Source: UBA1381 sp964399965 (GTDB lineage: Bacteria > Bacillota > Clostridia > UBA1381). Taken from it: a DNA stretch of 64,000 bases. A model generated the notes under the pieces. The model saw nothing but the letters and a program-made list of their open reading frames with translations, searched no databases and was not told the origin of the DNA. The DNA is taken from the NCBI GenBank assembly GCA_964399965.1, contig CAYNRX010000007.1:12542-76541 (forward strand), read 5' to 3'. A program made the translations under genes and the position numbers. Position 1 is the first letter of the stretch. Every line of letters starts with the position of its first letter. This document shows, in pieces, positions 1 through 9,164 of the stretch.

Positions 1-41
1 TTTTTATTTTATGTGTTTTAACTGGTAAAAATCGGGGTATA

Positions 42-47
42 TATAAT
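42..47 (+). promoter_or_regulatory. Possible -10 element for the phasin-like/UbiB unit
   Basis: TATAAT lies 60 bases before the ATG at 107. No good -35 hexamer is seen at the expected distance (TTAACT at 18-23 is weak), so the call rests on the -10 box alone. Confidence 0.4.
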
Positions 48-106
48 AAAGAGGAAGTTTTAGTCGAAGCGCTCATTTTACAGGCGCTATAGTGAGGAGG
101 AGAATC

Positions 107-406
107 ATGAATAATTTTGGAGATGAATTTAAAAAGATCTTACTGGCAGGGATAGGCGCTGTAGCTGTTACGGCGGAGAAATCGAGTCAAATGGTGGAAA
201 TGCTTGTAAAGCGCGGAGAGCTTACCGTTGAGCAGGGAAAGATACTCAATGAGGAGCTTAAAAACAACATAAAAGAGAGCCTTCACAAGACGATGGAGGC
301 TGCCGAGGAGAAAAAGGACGAAATGACCGAAAAGCTGGAGGAGATGTCGGCCGAGGAGCTTGAAGAGCTTAAGAAAAAGATACAGGAGATAGAGGACAAT
401 AAATAA
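107..406 (+). CDS. Phasin-family small coiled-coil protein
   Basis: A 99-residue, highly charged helical protein. After a mildly hydrophobic N-terminal stretch (about residues 5-22) it is Lys/Glu-rich with heptad-like spacing, as in the small phasin-like proteins of Clostridia. An in-frame GTG at 92 would lie over the Shine-Dalgarno AGGAGG (95-100), so the ATG at 107 is the better start. The UbiB/AarF kinase gene begins 38 bases downstream, so the two are probably cotranscribed and may share a membrane or lipid-related role. No polyhydroxyalkanoate synthase is present here, so a role in storage granules is not supported. The family call comes from composition and gene neighbourhood only. Confidence 0.7.
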   Translation: MNNFGDEFKKILLAGIGAVAVTAEKSSQMVEMLVKRGELTVEQGKILNEELKNNIKESLHKTMEAAEEKKDEMTEKLEEMSAEELEELKKKIQEIEDNK

Positions 407-444
407 GCCGCAGCTATCAGCACCGCGGAAAAAGGAGGCGGACG

Positions 445-2037
445 ATGGGGAAAAAACAGAGTAAAAAAAGCTCTGCTAGATTGCGCGAGATCATGGGCGT
501 ATTAAAGCGAAATGATATCGTGCACGGTATCTCTCCTGTAAAACTCAGGAGGATATTAGAAGATCTCGGTCCGACCTATGTGAAACTGGGACAGATAATG
601 TCCATGCGTTCGGATATGCTGCCGCAGAATTACTGCGATGAGCTGACGAAGCTGCGCATGGATGTGCGTCCGATGCCTTTTTCCGTGGTGCAGAAAACGC
701 TGGCTTCTGAATACGGGCAGCCGGCGGATAAGATATTTAAAACGATAGAAGGGGCGTCTTTGGGATCGGCGTCTATAGCGCAGGTACACAGGGCAGTGCT
801 TGTTGATGATGACCGGGAGGTCGTTATAAAGATGCAAAGGCCGAATATTCGCACGACAATGGCTGAGGATATAAAGCTGATGAAACGAGCCGCCGGGCTT
901 TTGAGTATTATCGGCGACACGGGAAACGTTATCGATTTTTCGGCAGTGATAGACGAGCTGTGGATAGTGTCTCAGCAGGAGATGGATTTTCTGTTGGAGG
1001 CTGATAACTGTGAGCAGTTTTATCACCTTAACGAGGATATAGCCTATGTTTCTTCGCCCGTTGTGGACAGGCGGTATACGACGGCCAAAGTGTTGGTGAT
1101 GGATTATATCCATGGTATACGTATTGATGAAACGGATAAACTCAAAGAACTTGGCTACGATATGCGGGAAATAGGCGAAAAGCTGTGTGCCAATTATATC
1201 AAGCAGATATTGGATGACGGGTTCTTTCATGCCGATCCGCACCCGGGAAATATATGGATATCCGGAGGCAAGATAGTATGGCTTGATCTCGGTATGATGG
1301 GAAGGCTTTCTCCGGATGATAAAAAGATCATCAAAAACGCTGTCAAGGCGGTTGTTCAAGGGGATATATATGAAGTAAAAAGCGCGGTGCTGACGCTTGG
1401 CAAACCGAGGGGCAAGGTAAATCATTCGCTTTTGTATACGGACATAGACGAAATGCTGAGCAAATATGCCAACATGGGGATGGGTTCAATAAACATGGGC
1501 GATGTTATCTTTGAGCTTCTGGATATTGCCAAACGGCACAATATCTCTATGCCCAGTAACATAACGATGCTTGCGCGCGGTGTACTCACATTCGAGGGCG
1601 TTATAAGCCGCTGCTGCCCGGAGCTTAGCATGATGGAGGCGTTGTCGGCGCACGTTTTCAGCGAGACAATGACGCGCGGCAATATTGCTCATGAGGCAAA
1701 GGCTGCCGGTCGTGACTTTTTGAACAGCACCAGAAAATCCATTGAGATACCGGCACTGATAGCTGATATGCTAAAATCTACAGTCAAGGGGCAGACCAAG
1801 GTAAATCTGGAACTTATTGGCGCTGATGAGCCCTTGGAGAAGATAAACCACATGGTGCACGAGCTGATAGTTGGTATAATAATTGCGGCGGCTCTGATAG
1901 GTTCAAGCTTTTTGTGCACGACACAGATGAAGCCTATGGTGCTGGGAATACCGCTGCTGGGATTTTTAGGCTACTTGGGGGCGTTTGTTCTGGGGATAGT
2001 GCTGATAATTCAGTTTTACCGGGGTAAAAAGAAATAG
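445..2037 (+). CDS. UbiB/ABC1/AarF-family atypical protein kinase
   Basis: A 530-residue member of the UbiB (ADCK/ABC1) family. Visible family features are the KxGQ-type motif (YVKLGQ, near residue 50), the Ala-rich nucleotide loop (LGSASIAQVH), the catalytic-loop motif HADPHPGN and the metal-binding LDLGMMG. Two hydrophobic segments at the C-terminus (about residues 475-495 and 500-525) anchor it in the membrane. In proteobacteria and mitochondria relatives support ubiquinone synthesis; this anaerobic setting has no ubiquinone genes, so the substrate is unknown and may be another isoprenoid or membrane lipid. The start is set by AAAGGAGG nine bases before the ATG. It follows the phasin-like gene in the same direction. 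Confidence 0.9.
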   Translation: MGKKQSKKSSARLREIMGVLKRNDIVHGISPVKLRRILEDLGPTYVKLGQIMSMRSDMLPQNYCDELTKLRMDVRPMPFSVVQKTLASEYGQPADKIFKTIEGASLGSASIAQVHRAVLVDDDREVVIKMQRPNIRTTMAEDIKLMKRAAGLLSIIGDTGNVIDFSAVIDELWIVSQQEMDFLLEADNCEQFYHLNEDIAYVSSPVVDRRYTTAKVLVMDYIHGIRIDETDKLKELGYDMREIGEKLCANYIKQILDDGFFHADPHPGNIWISGGKIVWLDLGMMGRLSPDDKKIIKNAVKAVVQGDIYEVKSAVLTLGKPRGKVNHSLLYTDIDEMLSKYANMGMGSINMGDVIFELLDIAKRHNISMPSNITMLARGVLTFEGVISRCCPELSMMEALSAHVFSETMTRGNIAHEAKAAGRDFLNSTRKSIEIPALIADMLKSTVKGQTKVNLELIGADEPLEKINHMVHELIVGIIIAAALIGSSFLCTTQMKPMVLGIPLLGFLGYLGAFVLGIVLIIQFYRGKKK

Positions 2038-2093
2038 TTACATAGCTGCGGTCATACCGTTGCTTTGAAAATAATTTATGGAGGATATTACCA

Positions 2094-2627
2094 ATGGAAT
2101 TTAAAGGTTCAAAGACAGAAGCAAATTTAAAGGCGGCGTTTTCCGGCGAATCTGAGGCTAGGAATAAGTATACTTATTTTGCTTCAAAGGCTAAGAAAGA
2201 CGGTTATCAGCAGATAGCAGCCATTTTTGAAGAAACAGCCAATAATGAAAAGGAACATGCTAAGATATGGTTCAAGCTTCTTGATGGTATCGGGAGCACA
2301 GAGGATAATTTGAAATCTGCAGCTGCCGGCGAGCATTACGAGTGGACGCAGATGTATGCTCAGTTTGCCAAGGACGCCCGCGAGGAGGGCTTTGACGATA
2401 TCGCCGTTCTGTTTGACGGCGTAGCCGCGATTGAAAAGCATCATGATGAGAGATATCAGGCGCTCTTGAAGAACATAGAGGACGGACTCGTATTTGAAAA
2501 ATCGAACATTACGATATGGAAGTGCAGAAACTGCGGCCATATTCATGTAGGTGAAAAAGCTCCTGAGGTATGCCCGGTATGCAAGCATCCGAAAGCGTAC
2601 TTTGAAATAAATGCCGACAATTATTGA
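2094..2627 (+). CDS. rbr: Rubrerythrin
   Basis: A 177-residue peroxide reductase of anaerobes. The N-terminal four-helix domain carries the ferritin-like diiron ligands (ESEARNKY near residue 20, EKEH near 55, the ExxxH of EKHHDE near 125). The C-terminal rubredoxin-like domain has two CxxC knuckles (CRNCG and CPVCK) for the FeS4 site. It reduces hydrogen peroxide in the cytoplasm with electrons from rubredoxin or NADH systems. GGAGG sits eight bases before the ATG, and an intrinsic terminator follows 13 bases after the stop, so it can be expressed alone or by read-through from the upstream pair. Length and domain order are those of classical rubrerythrin. Confidence 0.96.
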   Translation: MEFKGSKTEANLKAAFSGESEARNKYTYFASKAKKDGYQQIAAIFEETANNEKEHAKIWFKLLDGIGSTEDNLKSAAAGEHYEWTQMYAQFAKDAREEGFDDIAVLFDGVAAIEKHHDERYQALLKNIEDGLVFEKSNITIWKCRNCGHIHVGEKAPEVCPVCKHPKAYFEINADNY

Positions 2628-2640
2628 TGAAAACAAAAGG

Positions 2641-2668
2641 AACGCGCTCATGGTTGGGCGCGTTTTTT
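2641..2668 (+). terminator. Intrinsic terminator of rbr
   Basis: Perfect 7-bp stem AACGCGC/GCGCGTT (2641-2647 and 2658-2664) running into a T tract at 2663-2668. Confidence 0.85.
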
Positions 2669-2676
2669 GTATAAAA

Positions 2677-2831
2677 GGGGGCTGTCGCTTTTAGCGCAGA
2701 TCGTAGCAAGGCTATAAAGCCTTGCTACTACGAACGAAACGAACCCTCGGAATATATTCATATGCCGTTGGGCAAGGGTTTGCAAGCAAACCTTCGTTTC
2801 GTTTGTTCTGCATCTAAAATCGAGCAGCCCC
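2677..2831. repeat. Inverted-repeat element B, long copy
   Basis: A 155-bp intergenic element with imperfect terminal inverted repeats of about 24 bp (left end GGGGCTGTCGCTTTTAG; the right end read on the other strand is GGGGCTGCTCGATTTTAG). Inside are a perfect 11-bp hairpin GTAGCAAGGCT/AGCCTTGCTAC (2703-2728), GAACGAAACGAA against its near complement, and GGTTTGC/GCAAACC. The right end merges into the carB terminator hairpin. A shrunken copy of the same ends lies at 58839-58881. No coding capacity. Confidence 0.6.
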
Positions 2832-2860
2832 ATGCGTTAAGAAAACGCATGGGGCTGCTC
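2822..2860 (-). terminator. Strong hairpin after carB
   Basis: A perfect 17-bp inverted repeat (GAGCAGCCCCATGCGTT at 2822-2838, its complement at 2844-2860) with a 5-base loop, four bases past the carB stop. On the minus strand it is followed only by GATTTTAG, so it may be a weak terminator or a 3'-end stabiliser. Confidence 0.65.
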
Positions 2861-2864
2861 TGAT

Positions 2865-5800
2865 TTACTTTATATCATCAAGTGAGATGATATTCACATT
2901 TTGCGAATTGTAATTTTCCTTCATTATCTCCACCAAAGCTTTGACGGTGTCAAGGCTTGTCATCAGCGTTACTGAGCTTTCAGCCGCCGTACGCCTTATC
3001 TTGAAGCCGTCGCTGTATGCGTTGTTGGGCTTTGAGGGGATGTCTATTATAAGGTCGATCATGCCGCTGCGGATTATATCGAGGATATTGGGAACACCCT
3101 CGGATATCTTTTTGGCGTAGAGTACCGGGATACCGTTCTTTTCCAGAAAAGCCGCAGTTCCGCCGGTGGCTACCAGACGGCAGCCGAGGTGGTGCAGATC
3201 CTTGGCGATCGGCAGGGAGGCTTCCTTGTCAATATCGCGAACCATAATGAGGATTGAGCTGCCGGCTTTGGGTATCGTTGTGTGAGCAGCCACAAAACCT
3301 TTGTAGAGAGCCTCATGGAAGGATTGGCCTACACCGAGGACTTCTCCGGTCGAACGCATTTCCGGGCCAAGGCTGACCTCTACATTGGGCAGCTTTTCGG
3401 TGGAGAATACCGGCACCTTTACTGCAACAGTGTTCGTCTGAGGAGCAATACCGGAGGAATAGCCCATGTCTTTGAGCGTTTCACCAAGCATTATCCTGGT
3501 CGCTATATCTATAACGGGAACGTTTGTAACCTTAGTGATATAGGGAACGGTACGGCTTGAACGCGGATTCACTTCGATTATATAAAGCTCACCGCGGTAC
3601 TCGATAAACTGGATATTTATCATACCTATGACCTTCAGCTCGCGTGCTATCCTATAGGTAACGTCCTTTATCTTTTCGATTATATCCTCCGATACGTGCT
3701 GGGGAGGATATATGGAGATCGAGTCGCCGGAGTGGACGCCGGCCCGCTCCAGATGTTCCATGATGCCGGGGATAAGCACGTCTGTTCCATCACAGATAGC
3801 GTCTACCTCCAGCTCACGGCCGCCGAGATAGCGGTCGATAAGCACGGGATTATCCTTATCCTTATGGAAGGCTTCGGAAAGATAGCGGATAAGATCCTGC
3901 TCGTTGCGCGTTATCTCCATACCCTGGCCGCCGAGAACGTAAGACGGACGCACAAGCAGCGGAAATTCCAGCGCTTTTGCTTCTGCTAAAGCCTCCTCTA
4001 TGCTCCATACGCCCTTGCCCTTGGGACGCTTTATGTCGAGCTTTTCCAGCATTTCATCAAATTTTTCTCTGTCCTCAGCCTCGTCTATCTGCTTGGGCTG
4101 GGTGCCGAGAATGGGAACGTTCATCGAATCAAGGAAATTAGCCAGCTTTATAGCCGTTTGGCCGCCGAATTGGAGGATAACTCCGTCCGGCTTTTCCAGC
4201 TCGATTATATTTAATACTTCCTCTTCGGTCAGCGGCTCGAAATAAAGCTTGTCCGAGGTGTCAAAATCGGTGGAGACGGTTTCCGGGTTGTTATTGATTA
4301 TTATCGTTTCTACGTTTGCCCGTGCCAGCGACTGCACGCTGTGAACGGAGCAATAGTCGAACTCTATACCCTGACCGATACGGATAGGGCCGGAGCCGAT
4401 AACTATCACCTTTTTACAGTCGGATGGCTCTGCCTCTGATACTTCATCGTACGTTGAATAATAGTACGGCGATACGGCCTCAAATTCGCCTGCGCAAGTA
4501 TCGACCATTTTGTAAGCGGGAACAATGTCCATTGATCTTCTAAGCTCGTATACCTCAGAGCCTTTGGCGCCGATAAGCTGGGCAATACCTTTGTCAGAGA
4601 ACCCGAGCTTTTTATACCGCTTCATTATTTCCGGTGTGATATCCGCAAGCGTATACTGCTTGAGCTCTTCCTCGGCATCTACGATATTCTTTATCTTTTC
4701 CAGGAAGAACATGTCCATGCCGGTTATCTCGGCTATTTTATCCAGGAGGTAGTCACGCCTGATAAGCTCTGCCAGGTCAAACAGCCGTTCATCGTCAGGC
4801 GTCGCCACCCGTGCTTTTAGCTCATCTATGGAACGGTTCTTGGAGGCTTCGCGTTCAAGCGTGAATTGATTTATTTCCAGTGAACGCACGCCCTTCAAAA
4901 GAGAGGCCTCAAAGCTGTTGCCGATAGACATTATTTCACCGGTAGCCATCATCTTGGTGCCCAGCTTGCGCTTGGCGTCGAAGAATTTGTCGAACGGCCA
5001 TTTCGGTATTTTGGTAACGATATAGTCTATCGCCGGCTCAAAGCAGGCAAATGTCTTACCTGTAACGGCATTTTTTATCTCGTCAAGCGTATAGCCGAGA
5101 GCTATTTTGGCGGCGATCTTTGCTATCGGATAGCCGGTGGCCTTGGAAGCAAGCGCCGAGGAACGGCTCACACGGGGGTTTATCTCGATAACAGCATAAT
5201 CGAAGCTGTTGGGATCGAGTGCAAACTGTACGTTGCAGCCGCCCTTTATCTCTATCGAGTTGATTATATCTATAGCAGCTTTACGCAGCATTTGATATTC
5301 CTTGTCGGCAAGCGTAAGGGTCGGGGCTACGACGATCGAATCTCCGGTATGAACACCGACCGGGTCAACATTTTCCATCGAGCAGACGGTTATGCAATTT
5401 CCGGCCGCATCCCGCATTACTTCATATTCTATCTCTTTCCAGCCCTTGATGGATTTTTCCAAAAGAACCTGCCCCACTCGGCTTAAATGCAGTCCCTGGG
5501 CAAGAATTTCTGTAAGTTCGGCTGCGTTTTCGGCAATACCGCCGCCGGTGCCGCCTAAGGTATAGGCAGGGCGGACTATTACCGGATAGCCGATCTGTTC
5601 GGCGAATTTAAGCCCATCCTCAAGGTTTGTCACGATCTCAGAAGGAGCTATCGGTTGATTGGTGCGTTCCATCAGCCGTTTAAAGCTGTCGCGGTCTTCG
5701 CCCTCTTTTATAGACTCGATCGAGGTGCCGATCACCTTTACGTTGTATTTATCAAGAATACCCCGGTCGTAAAGTTCGCAGGCCAGGTTAAGGCCGGTCT

Positions 5801-6077
5801 GGCCGCCCATGCCGGCGATAAGGCTGTCGGGAGCCTCTCTTTGGATTATCCGCTCCAGGTATTCCACGGTGAGTGGTTCGATATAGGTATGCGACGCCAT
5901 GCCGCGGTCGGTCATGATGGTCGCTGGGTTGGAATTTACGAGTATGGTCTCAATACCTTCCTCTTCGATAGCGCGGCAGGCTTGGGTGCCGGAATAGTCA
6001 AATTCCGCCGCCTGTCCGATAACGATAGGGCCTGAGCCGATTACGAGGACTTTTTTTATGGATTTGTCTAAAGGCAT
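2865..6077 (-). CDS. carB: Carbamoyl-phosphate synthase large subunit
   Basis: A 1070-residue protein with the full CarB layout: two homologous ATP-grasp halves each beginning with a [10 protein letters not shown] / [10 protein letters not shown] dinucleotide-fold motif (near residues 7 and 555), an oligomerisation region between them, and a C-terminal MGS-like allosteric domain (about residues 930-1070). It makes carbamoyl phosphate from bicarbonate, two ATP and ammonia channelled from CarA, feeding pyrimidine and arginine synthesis. The ATG directly abuts the carA stop codon (TAA-ATG), so the two are translationally coupled. A 17-bp hairpin follows the stop. No truncation or frameshift is seen. 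Confidence 0.98.
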   Translation of the reverse strand: MPLDKSIKKVLVIGSGPIVIGQAAEFDYSGTQACRAIEEEGIETILVNSNPATIMTDRGMASHTYIEPLTVEYLERIIQREAPDSLIAGMGGQTGLNLACELYDRGILDKYNVKVIGTSIESIKEGEDRDSFKRLMERTNQPIAPSEIVTNLEDGLKFAEQIGYPVIVRPAYTLGGTGGGIAENAAELTEILAQGLHLSRVGQVLLEKSIKGWKEIEYEVMRDAAGNCITVCSMENVDPVGVHTGDSIVVAPTLTLADKEYQMLRKAAIDIINSIEIKGGCNVQFALDPNSFDYAVIEINPRVSRSSALASKATGYPIAKIAAKIALGYTLDEIKNAVTGKTFACFEPAIDYIVTKIPKWPFDKFFDAKRKLGTKMMATGEIMSIGNSFEASLLKGVRSLEINQFTLEREASKNRSIDELKARVATPDDERLFDLAELIRRDYLLDKIAEITGMDMFFLEKIKNIVDAEEELKQYTLADITPEIMKRYKKLGFSDKGIAQLIGAKGSEVYELRRSMDIVPAYKMVDTCAGEFEAVSPYYYSTYDEVSEAEPSDCKKVIVIGSGPIRIGQGIEFDYCSVHSVQSLARANVETIIINNNPETVSTDFDTSDKLYFEPLTEEEVLNIIELEKPDGVILQFGGQTAIKLANFLDSMNVPILGTQPKQIDEAEDREKFDEMLEKLDIKRPKGKGVWSIEEALAEAKALEFPLLVRPSYVLGGQGMEITRNEQDLIRYLSEAFHKDKDNPVLIDRYLGGRELEVDAICDGTDVLIPGIMEHLERAGVHSGDSISIYPPQHVSEDIIEKIKDVTYRIARELKVIGMINIQFIEYRGELYIIEVNPRSSRTVPYITKVTNVPVIDIATRIMLGETLKDMGYSSGIAPQTNTVAVKVPVFSTEKLPNVEVSLGPEMRSTGEVLGVGQSFHEALYKGFVAAHTTIPKAGSSILIMVRDIDKEASLPIAKDLHHLGCRLVATGGTAAFLEKNGIPVLYAKKISEGVPNILDIIRSGMIDLIIDIPSKPNNAYSDGFKIRRTAAESSVTLMTSLDTVKALVEIMKENYNSQNVNIISLDDIK

Positions 6078-7130
6078 TTATCTTACCCCCTTTAAAAATC
6101 TGTCGAACAGGAAGCCCGTGTCGAGAGGCCCGGGCTTTGCTTCGGGATGGAATTGTACGCTCTGAATAGGGAGGCTTTTATGGCGTATCCCCTCACAGGT
6201 ACCGTCGTTTACATTAACAAAGGTCTCCTCAACATCTTCCGGAAGATCGGAGAGTATATAGTTGTGGTTCTGGGAAGTGATATAGACCTTGCCGGTGGAA
6301 AGATCCTTTACGGGATGATTTCCGCCGTGGTGGCCGAATTTGAGCTTCTTTGTTTTACAGCCCAGCGCAAGTCCGATCAGCTGATGTCCCATACAGATAC
6401 CGGTGATCGGATATTTGCCGATGAGAGCACGGACGGTATCGACAGTGCCGGGAGCGTCAAGCGGGTCGCCGGGGCCGTTGGAAATAAATACCATATCCGG
6501 CTTTATTGCGTCTATTTCCTCCGGTTTCACAGTGGCCGGGAACACGCTTATCTTGCAATTCCTGTCCAAAAGGCCGCCTAGTATTCCCTGTTTTGCGCCC
6601 AGGTCGATAAAGGCAACGTGTGTTTGGCCGGAGCTGTTCAGCACATAGGCCTCTTTGGTAGTCGTGCGCATGATAACATCGCTGTTGTCAAGACGAGAAA
6701 GCATGGATTCGACCTCTGTATCGGAAGGTTCGCCGCGGCATATTACACCGCGCATAACTCCGTGCTCACGCAGTATCTTTGTCAGAGCTCTTGTGTCGAT
6801 ACCCTCAAGACCGACAACGCCCTGGCGCTTTAAGAAATTTGAAAGCGTCATCTCATTCCTGAAATTTGACGGCTTGTCGCATTTCTCCCTTACGACAAAG
6901 GCGGTGAGATTGGCCTTATCTGCCTCCATATCTTCAAAGTTTATACCATAATTACCGATCAAAGGAAACGTCATAGTTACTATCTGGCCGGCAAATGATG
7001 GGTCGGTCAATGTTTCCTGATAGCCGACCATGCCGGTGGTGAACACGACTTCGCCCGAAACGTCTTTTATCGCTCCGAACATTTCGCCCGTAAAACGCGC
7101 GCCGTTCTCCAGAACCAATTGTGCTTTCAT
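6078..7130 (-). CDS. carA: Carbamoyl-phosphate synthase small subunit (glutaminase)
   Basis: A 350-residue glutamine amidotransferase. The N-terminal CPSase-small domain (about 1-150) is followed by a class I GATase domain with the nucleophile Cys246 in GICMGH and the His/Glu pair in FHPEA near residue 328. It hydrolyses glutamine and passes ammonia to CarB. AAAGGAG stands nine bases before the ATG. The 290-bp leader upstream holds a promoter, a 28-codon ORF and an intrinsic terminator, which suggests attenuation control of carAB. Gene order carA-carB is standard; no other pyrimidine or arginine genes are adjacent. Confidence 0.98.
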   Translation of the reverse strand: MKAQLVLENGARFTGEMFGAIKDVSGEVVFTTGMVGYQETLTDPSFAGQIVTMTFPLIGNYGINFEDMEADKANLTAFVVREKCDKPSNFRNEMTLSNFLKRQGVVGLEGIDTRALTKILREHGVMRGVICRGEPSDTEVESMLSRLDNSDVIMRTTTKEAYVLNSSGQTHVAFIDLGAKQGILGGLLDRNCKISVFPATVKPEEIDAIKPDMVFISNGPGDPLDAPGTVDTVRALIGKYPITGICMGHQLIGLALGCKTKKLKFGHHGGNHPVKDLSTGKVYITSQNHNYILSDLPEDVEETFVNVNDGTCEGIRHKSLPIQSVQFHPEAKPGPLDTGFLFDRFLKGVR

Positions 7131-7222
7131 GCGTACCTGCTCCTTTCAAAAATTATCTGCGCCTATGCGCTCTGTGATAATGCAGACCTACTTTGCGAAC
7201 ATTTAAGCGTTTATAAAATCTC

Positions 7223-7258
7223 AAAAAAATAGACAATGGAAGATAGCTTTCATTGTCT
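7223..7258 (-). terminator. Attenuator-like terminator in the carAB leader
   Basis: On the minus strand AGACAATG pairs with CATTGTCT around a 12-base loop and runs into seven T residues. Its ascending arm covers the last codons and stop of the 28-codon leader ORF, so ribosome position could affect folding. It ends 93 bases before the carA ATG. Confidence 0.75.
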
Positions 7259-7336
7259 ATAAAAATCAACAGCCTGTTTTATTTTGGGAATAGAAACATC
7301 GCCAAACGATACATAAGTGAAAAATAGATCGTTCAT
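7250..7336 (-). CDS. Putative 28-residue leader peptide of carAB
   Basis: A short ORF preceded by GGGAGG nine bases before its ATG. It lies entirely between the carAB promoter and the terminator at 7223-7258, and its stop codon falls inside the terminator stem. The early codons form a pyrimidine-rich run (CTATTTTTCACTTAT) and the peptide is rich in Phe, Val and Ile. The layout resembles transcription-translation coupled attenuation as known for enterobacterial pyrBI, where UTP-dependent pausing matters. There is no Arg codon run, so arginine-charging control is less likely. Translation is inferred from the ribosome binding site only. Confidence 0.55.
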   Translation of the reverse strand: MNDLFFTYVSFGDVSIPKIKQAVDFYRQ

Positions 7337-7396
7337 GGTGATAGCCTCCCTATTATTACCGGCCGCCGTCTGACCGCCTGCATATTTATCTTGTCT

Positions 7397-7425
7397 ATTG
7401 TACCACTATATTGTCGAGTTGTCAA
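7397..7425 (-). promoter_or_regulatory. SigA-type promoter of carAB
   Basis: TTGACA (7420-7425) and TACAAT (7397-7402) on the minus strand, 17-bp spacer. It lies about 60 bases upstream of the leader ORF. Confidence 0.85.
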
Positions 7426-7596
7426 GAGTTTTTTGGAAAATAACAAATGCAAAAAAATAAAAAATTTTCGTTCCTAGCTGTCCGCATATAGGCTCAGTTG
7501 TAGTATCACTTTTTTCACAAAAAACAATAATGCAACTTTCACAAATCGTCACTCTAAAATCCCCGAAAATTCGTCCTGCCTTGCAGAGATTTTTTG

Positions 7597-7625
7597 TTGA
7601 CACGACCGCTTCTTTGCGGTATAGT
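7597..7625 (+). promoter_or_regulatory. SigA-type promoter of the GH43 gene
   Basis: TTGACA (7597-7602), 17-bp spacer, TATAGT (7620-7625). The start codon follows only 32 bases later, giving a very short leader. The roughly 170 bp between this and the carAB promoter is AT-rich with no other feature seen. Confidence 0.8.
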
Positions 7626-7657
7626 ATTACTTGATTTTTTATGGGAGGTTTTCGGAA

Positions 7658-8584
7658 ATGGATTACAACAATCCGCTTGTAGAACAAAGAGCAGATCCGT
7701 GGGTGTTAAACGATGGCGGCTATTATTATTTCACCGCCTCTGTCCCCGAATACGACCGGATAGAACTGCGCCGGGCAAGGACCATCAACGGACTTACAGA
7801 TACAAAAGAAGTAAAGACCATATGGCAGTGTCATGAAAGCGGCGAGATGAGCTGTCACATATGGGCGCCGGAGCTGCACAGGCTCGGCGGAGACTGGTAC
7901 ATATATTTCACCGCCAGTGACAAGAATGATAAATGGCAGATACGACCCTATGCGCTAAAATGCAGCGACAAAGATCCTCTTTCTGGAAAATGGGAGGAAT
8001 GCGGCCGTATAGATATCGGTGAGGAAACGTTTTCCTTGGATATGACGGTATTTGAGAATAATGGGCAGCTGTATTCTGTATGGGCGCAGAAATCCTCGGA
8101 GACAGCAGGCTCTGTAATTTGTATTGCCGCTATGAAGAATCCGCTTGAGCTGGCTACGAAGCCGATGGTACTGACCGTCCCCGAGTATGATTGGGAGTGT
8201 CAGGGATTCAAGGTGAACGAGGGACCGGCCGTCCTGATAAGAAACGGCAAGGTGGTTATCACCTATTCGGCCAGCGATACCGGTTGGCGATATTGCATGG
8301 GAATGGTTTGGGCATATACGGATTCCGATCTTCTCGATCCATCCTCCTGGCACAAGAGTGAAAAACCGGTGTTTTCCACCAGCGACAAAAACAGTCAGTA
8401 CGGCCCCGGCCACAATAGCTTCACCACCGATAACGGCCGCGATGTGCTCATATATCACAGCCGCAGCTATAAGCATATAGACGGCGATCCCCTCGAAGAT
8501 CCCAACCGTCACGCTCGGGCAAAGGTGTTTGACTATGACGAAAATGGGCTGCCGGTATTCGGCGAGCCGACAGCTGAAAGATAA
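7658..8584 (+). CDS. Glycoside hydrolase family 43 protein
   Basis: A 308-residue single-domain protein of the GH43 five-bladed beta-propeller type. The N-terminal RADPWV motif holds the likely base Asp, followed by the typical YYYFTASVPEYDRIELRRA segment; the acid Glu is likely in the VNEGPAVL segment near residue 190. There is no signal peptide, so it acts on imported oligosaccharides, probably arabinose- or xylose-containing. The ATG at 7658 has GGGAGG nine bases upstream; an in-frame TTG at 7631 precedes that site and is rejected. It is monocistronic between its own promoter and a strong terminator. Exact substrate cannot be assigned. Confidence 0.88.
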   Translation: MDYNNPLVEQRADPWVLNDGGYYYFTASVPEYDRIELRRARTINGLTDTKEVKTIWQCHESGEMSCHIWAPELHRLGGDWYIYFTASDKNDKWQIRPYALKCSDKDPLSGKWEECGRIDIGEETFSLDMTVFENNGQLYSVWAQKSSETAGSVICIAAMKNPLELATKPMVLTVPEYDWECQGFKVNEGPAVLIRNGKVVITYSASDTGWRYCMGMVWAYTDSDLLDPSSWHKSEKPVFSTSDKNSQYGPGHNSFTTDNGRDVLIYHSRSYKHIDGDPLEDPNRHARAKVFDYDENGLPVFGEPTAER

Positions 8585-8622
8585 GACCGTTCACGAAAAA
8601 CAAGATCCTAAAAAATAATGAA

Positions 8623-8669
8623 GCCGCCTTATATATCGCACTATCTCTTTAAGCGATATATAAGGCGGC
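8623..8669. terminator. Bidirectional terminator between GH43 and csoR
   Basis: Perfect 17-bp stem GCCGCCTTATATATCGC/GCGATATATAAGGCGGC. T-rich sequence follows on the plus strand (8670-8678) and A-rich sequence precedes (8610-8618), so it can end the convergent transcripts of both neighbours. Confidence 0.85.
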
Positions 8670-8689
8670 GTATTTTTATAGCCGTTTCA

Positions 8690-8953
8690 TCATACTATCA
8701 GCCGCTCCAAAAGCTGCAAGGCTTCCTCCAGTTTCGGATTCGGCTCATCTGTTTGCAGTCCTTCTCGTACACAGCTCCTGATATGCGCGTGGAGTATCTC
8801 CCGATTGGCATTCTTCAATATCGATTCCACAGCCAATATTTGATTTGATATATCCACACAATAACGATCCTCGTCTATCATTCGCAGTATACCGTCGAGC
8901 TGCCCACGGGCTATCTTTATCGAGCGGGCAATGCGATCTTTATCAGCCTTCAT
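8690..8953 (-). CDS. csoR: CsoR-family copper-sensing repressor
   Basis: An 87-residue all-helical DUF156 repressor. The Cu(I) ligand set Cys32, His57 and Cys61 (RYC, HAHIRSC) matches the C-H-C signature of CsoR rather than the formaldehyde or sulfur sensors. It would bind the GC-rich operator before copA and release it when Cu(I) binds. Its ATG overlaps the end of copA/copZ by 11 bases, so translation is probably coupled and the repressor autoregulates its own operon. A bidirectional terminator follows. Confidence 0.93.
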   Translation of the reverse strand: MKADKDRIARSIKIARGQLDGILRMIDEDRYCVDISNQILAVESILKNANREILHAHIRSCVREGLQTDEPNPKLEEALQLLERLIV

Positions 8954-9164
8954 CGTTCTTTATCTCCGTCACTTCGTACCCGGCGTCAATAACAGCAGCC
9001 TTTACCGATTCATCGGAAACGTCTGCCGGGACGTCTACAGCGGCCGTTTTATTCTCCAGGCTAACCTCCACATTCTCCGCTCCCGGAAGGCTTTCCAGTG
9101 CGTGTCTTACGTGCTTTACGCAATTTTGGCACATCATACCCTCAACTGACAATACTTTTTTCAT
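8943..9164 (-). CDS. copZ: CopZ-like copper chaperone, in-frame internal start within copA
   Basis: The last 73 codons of copA encode a complete HMA domain with the Cu-binding GMMCQNC motif. In the coding strand GGAGGA lies directly before ATGAAAATG, which places an ideal Shine-Dalgarno six bases ahead of the ATG at 9164. A free chaperone of CopZ size (73 residues) can therefore be made by internal initiation from the copA message, besides serving as the C-terminal domain of the pump. Such a domain would pass Cu(I) to the CopA N-terminal HMA. Whether both products exist is inferred; a single-base indel separating two former genes is a possible origin. Confidence 0.6.
   Translation of the reverse strand: MKKVLSVEGMMCQNCVKHVRHALESLPGAENVEVSLENKTAAVDVPADVSDESVKAAVIDAGYEVTEIKNDEG

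Noticed and set aside
92..106. GTG start at 92 for the phasin-like gene
   Set aside because: It overlaps the Shine-Dalgarno AGGAGG that serves the ATG at 107.
556..1425. 289-codon open frame antisense to the UbiB gene
   Set aside because: It lies wholly opposite a well-conserved gene, has no ribosome binding site and no protein-like motifs.
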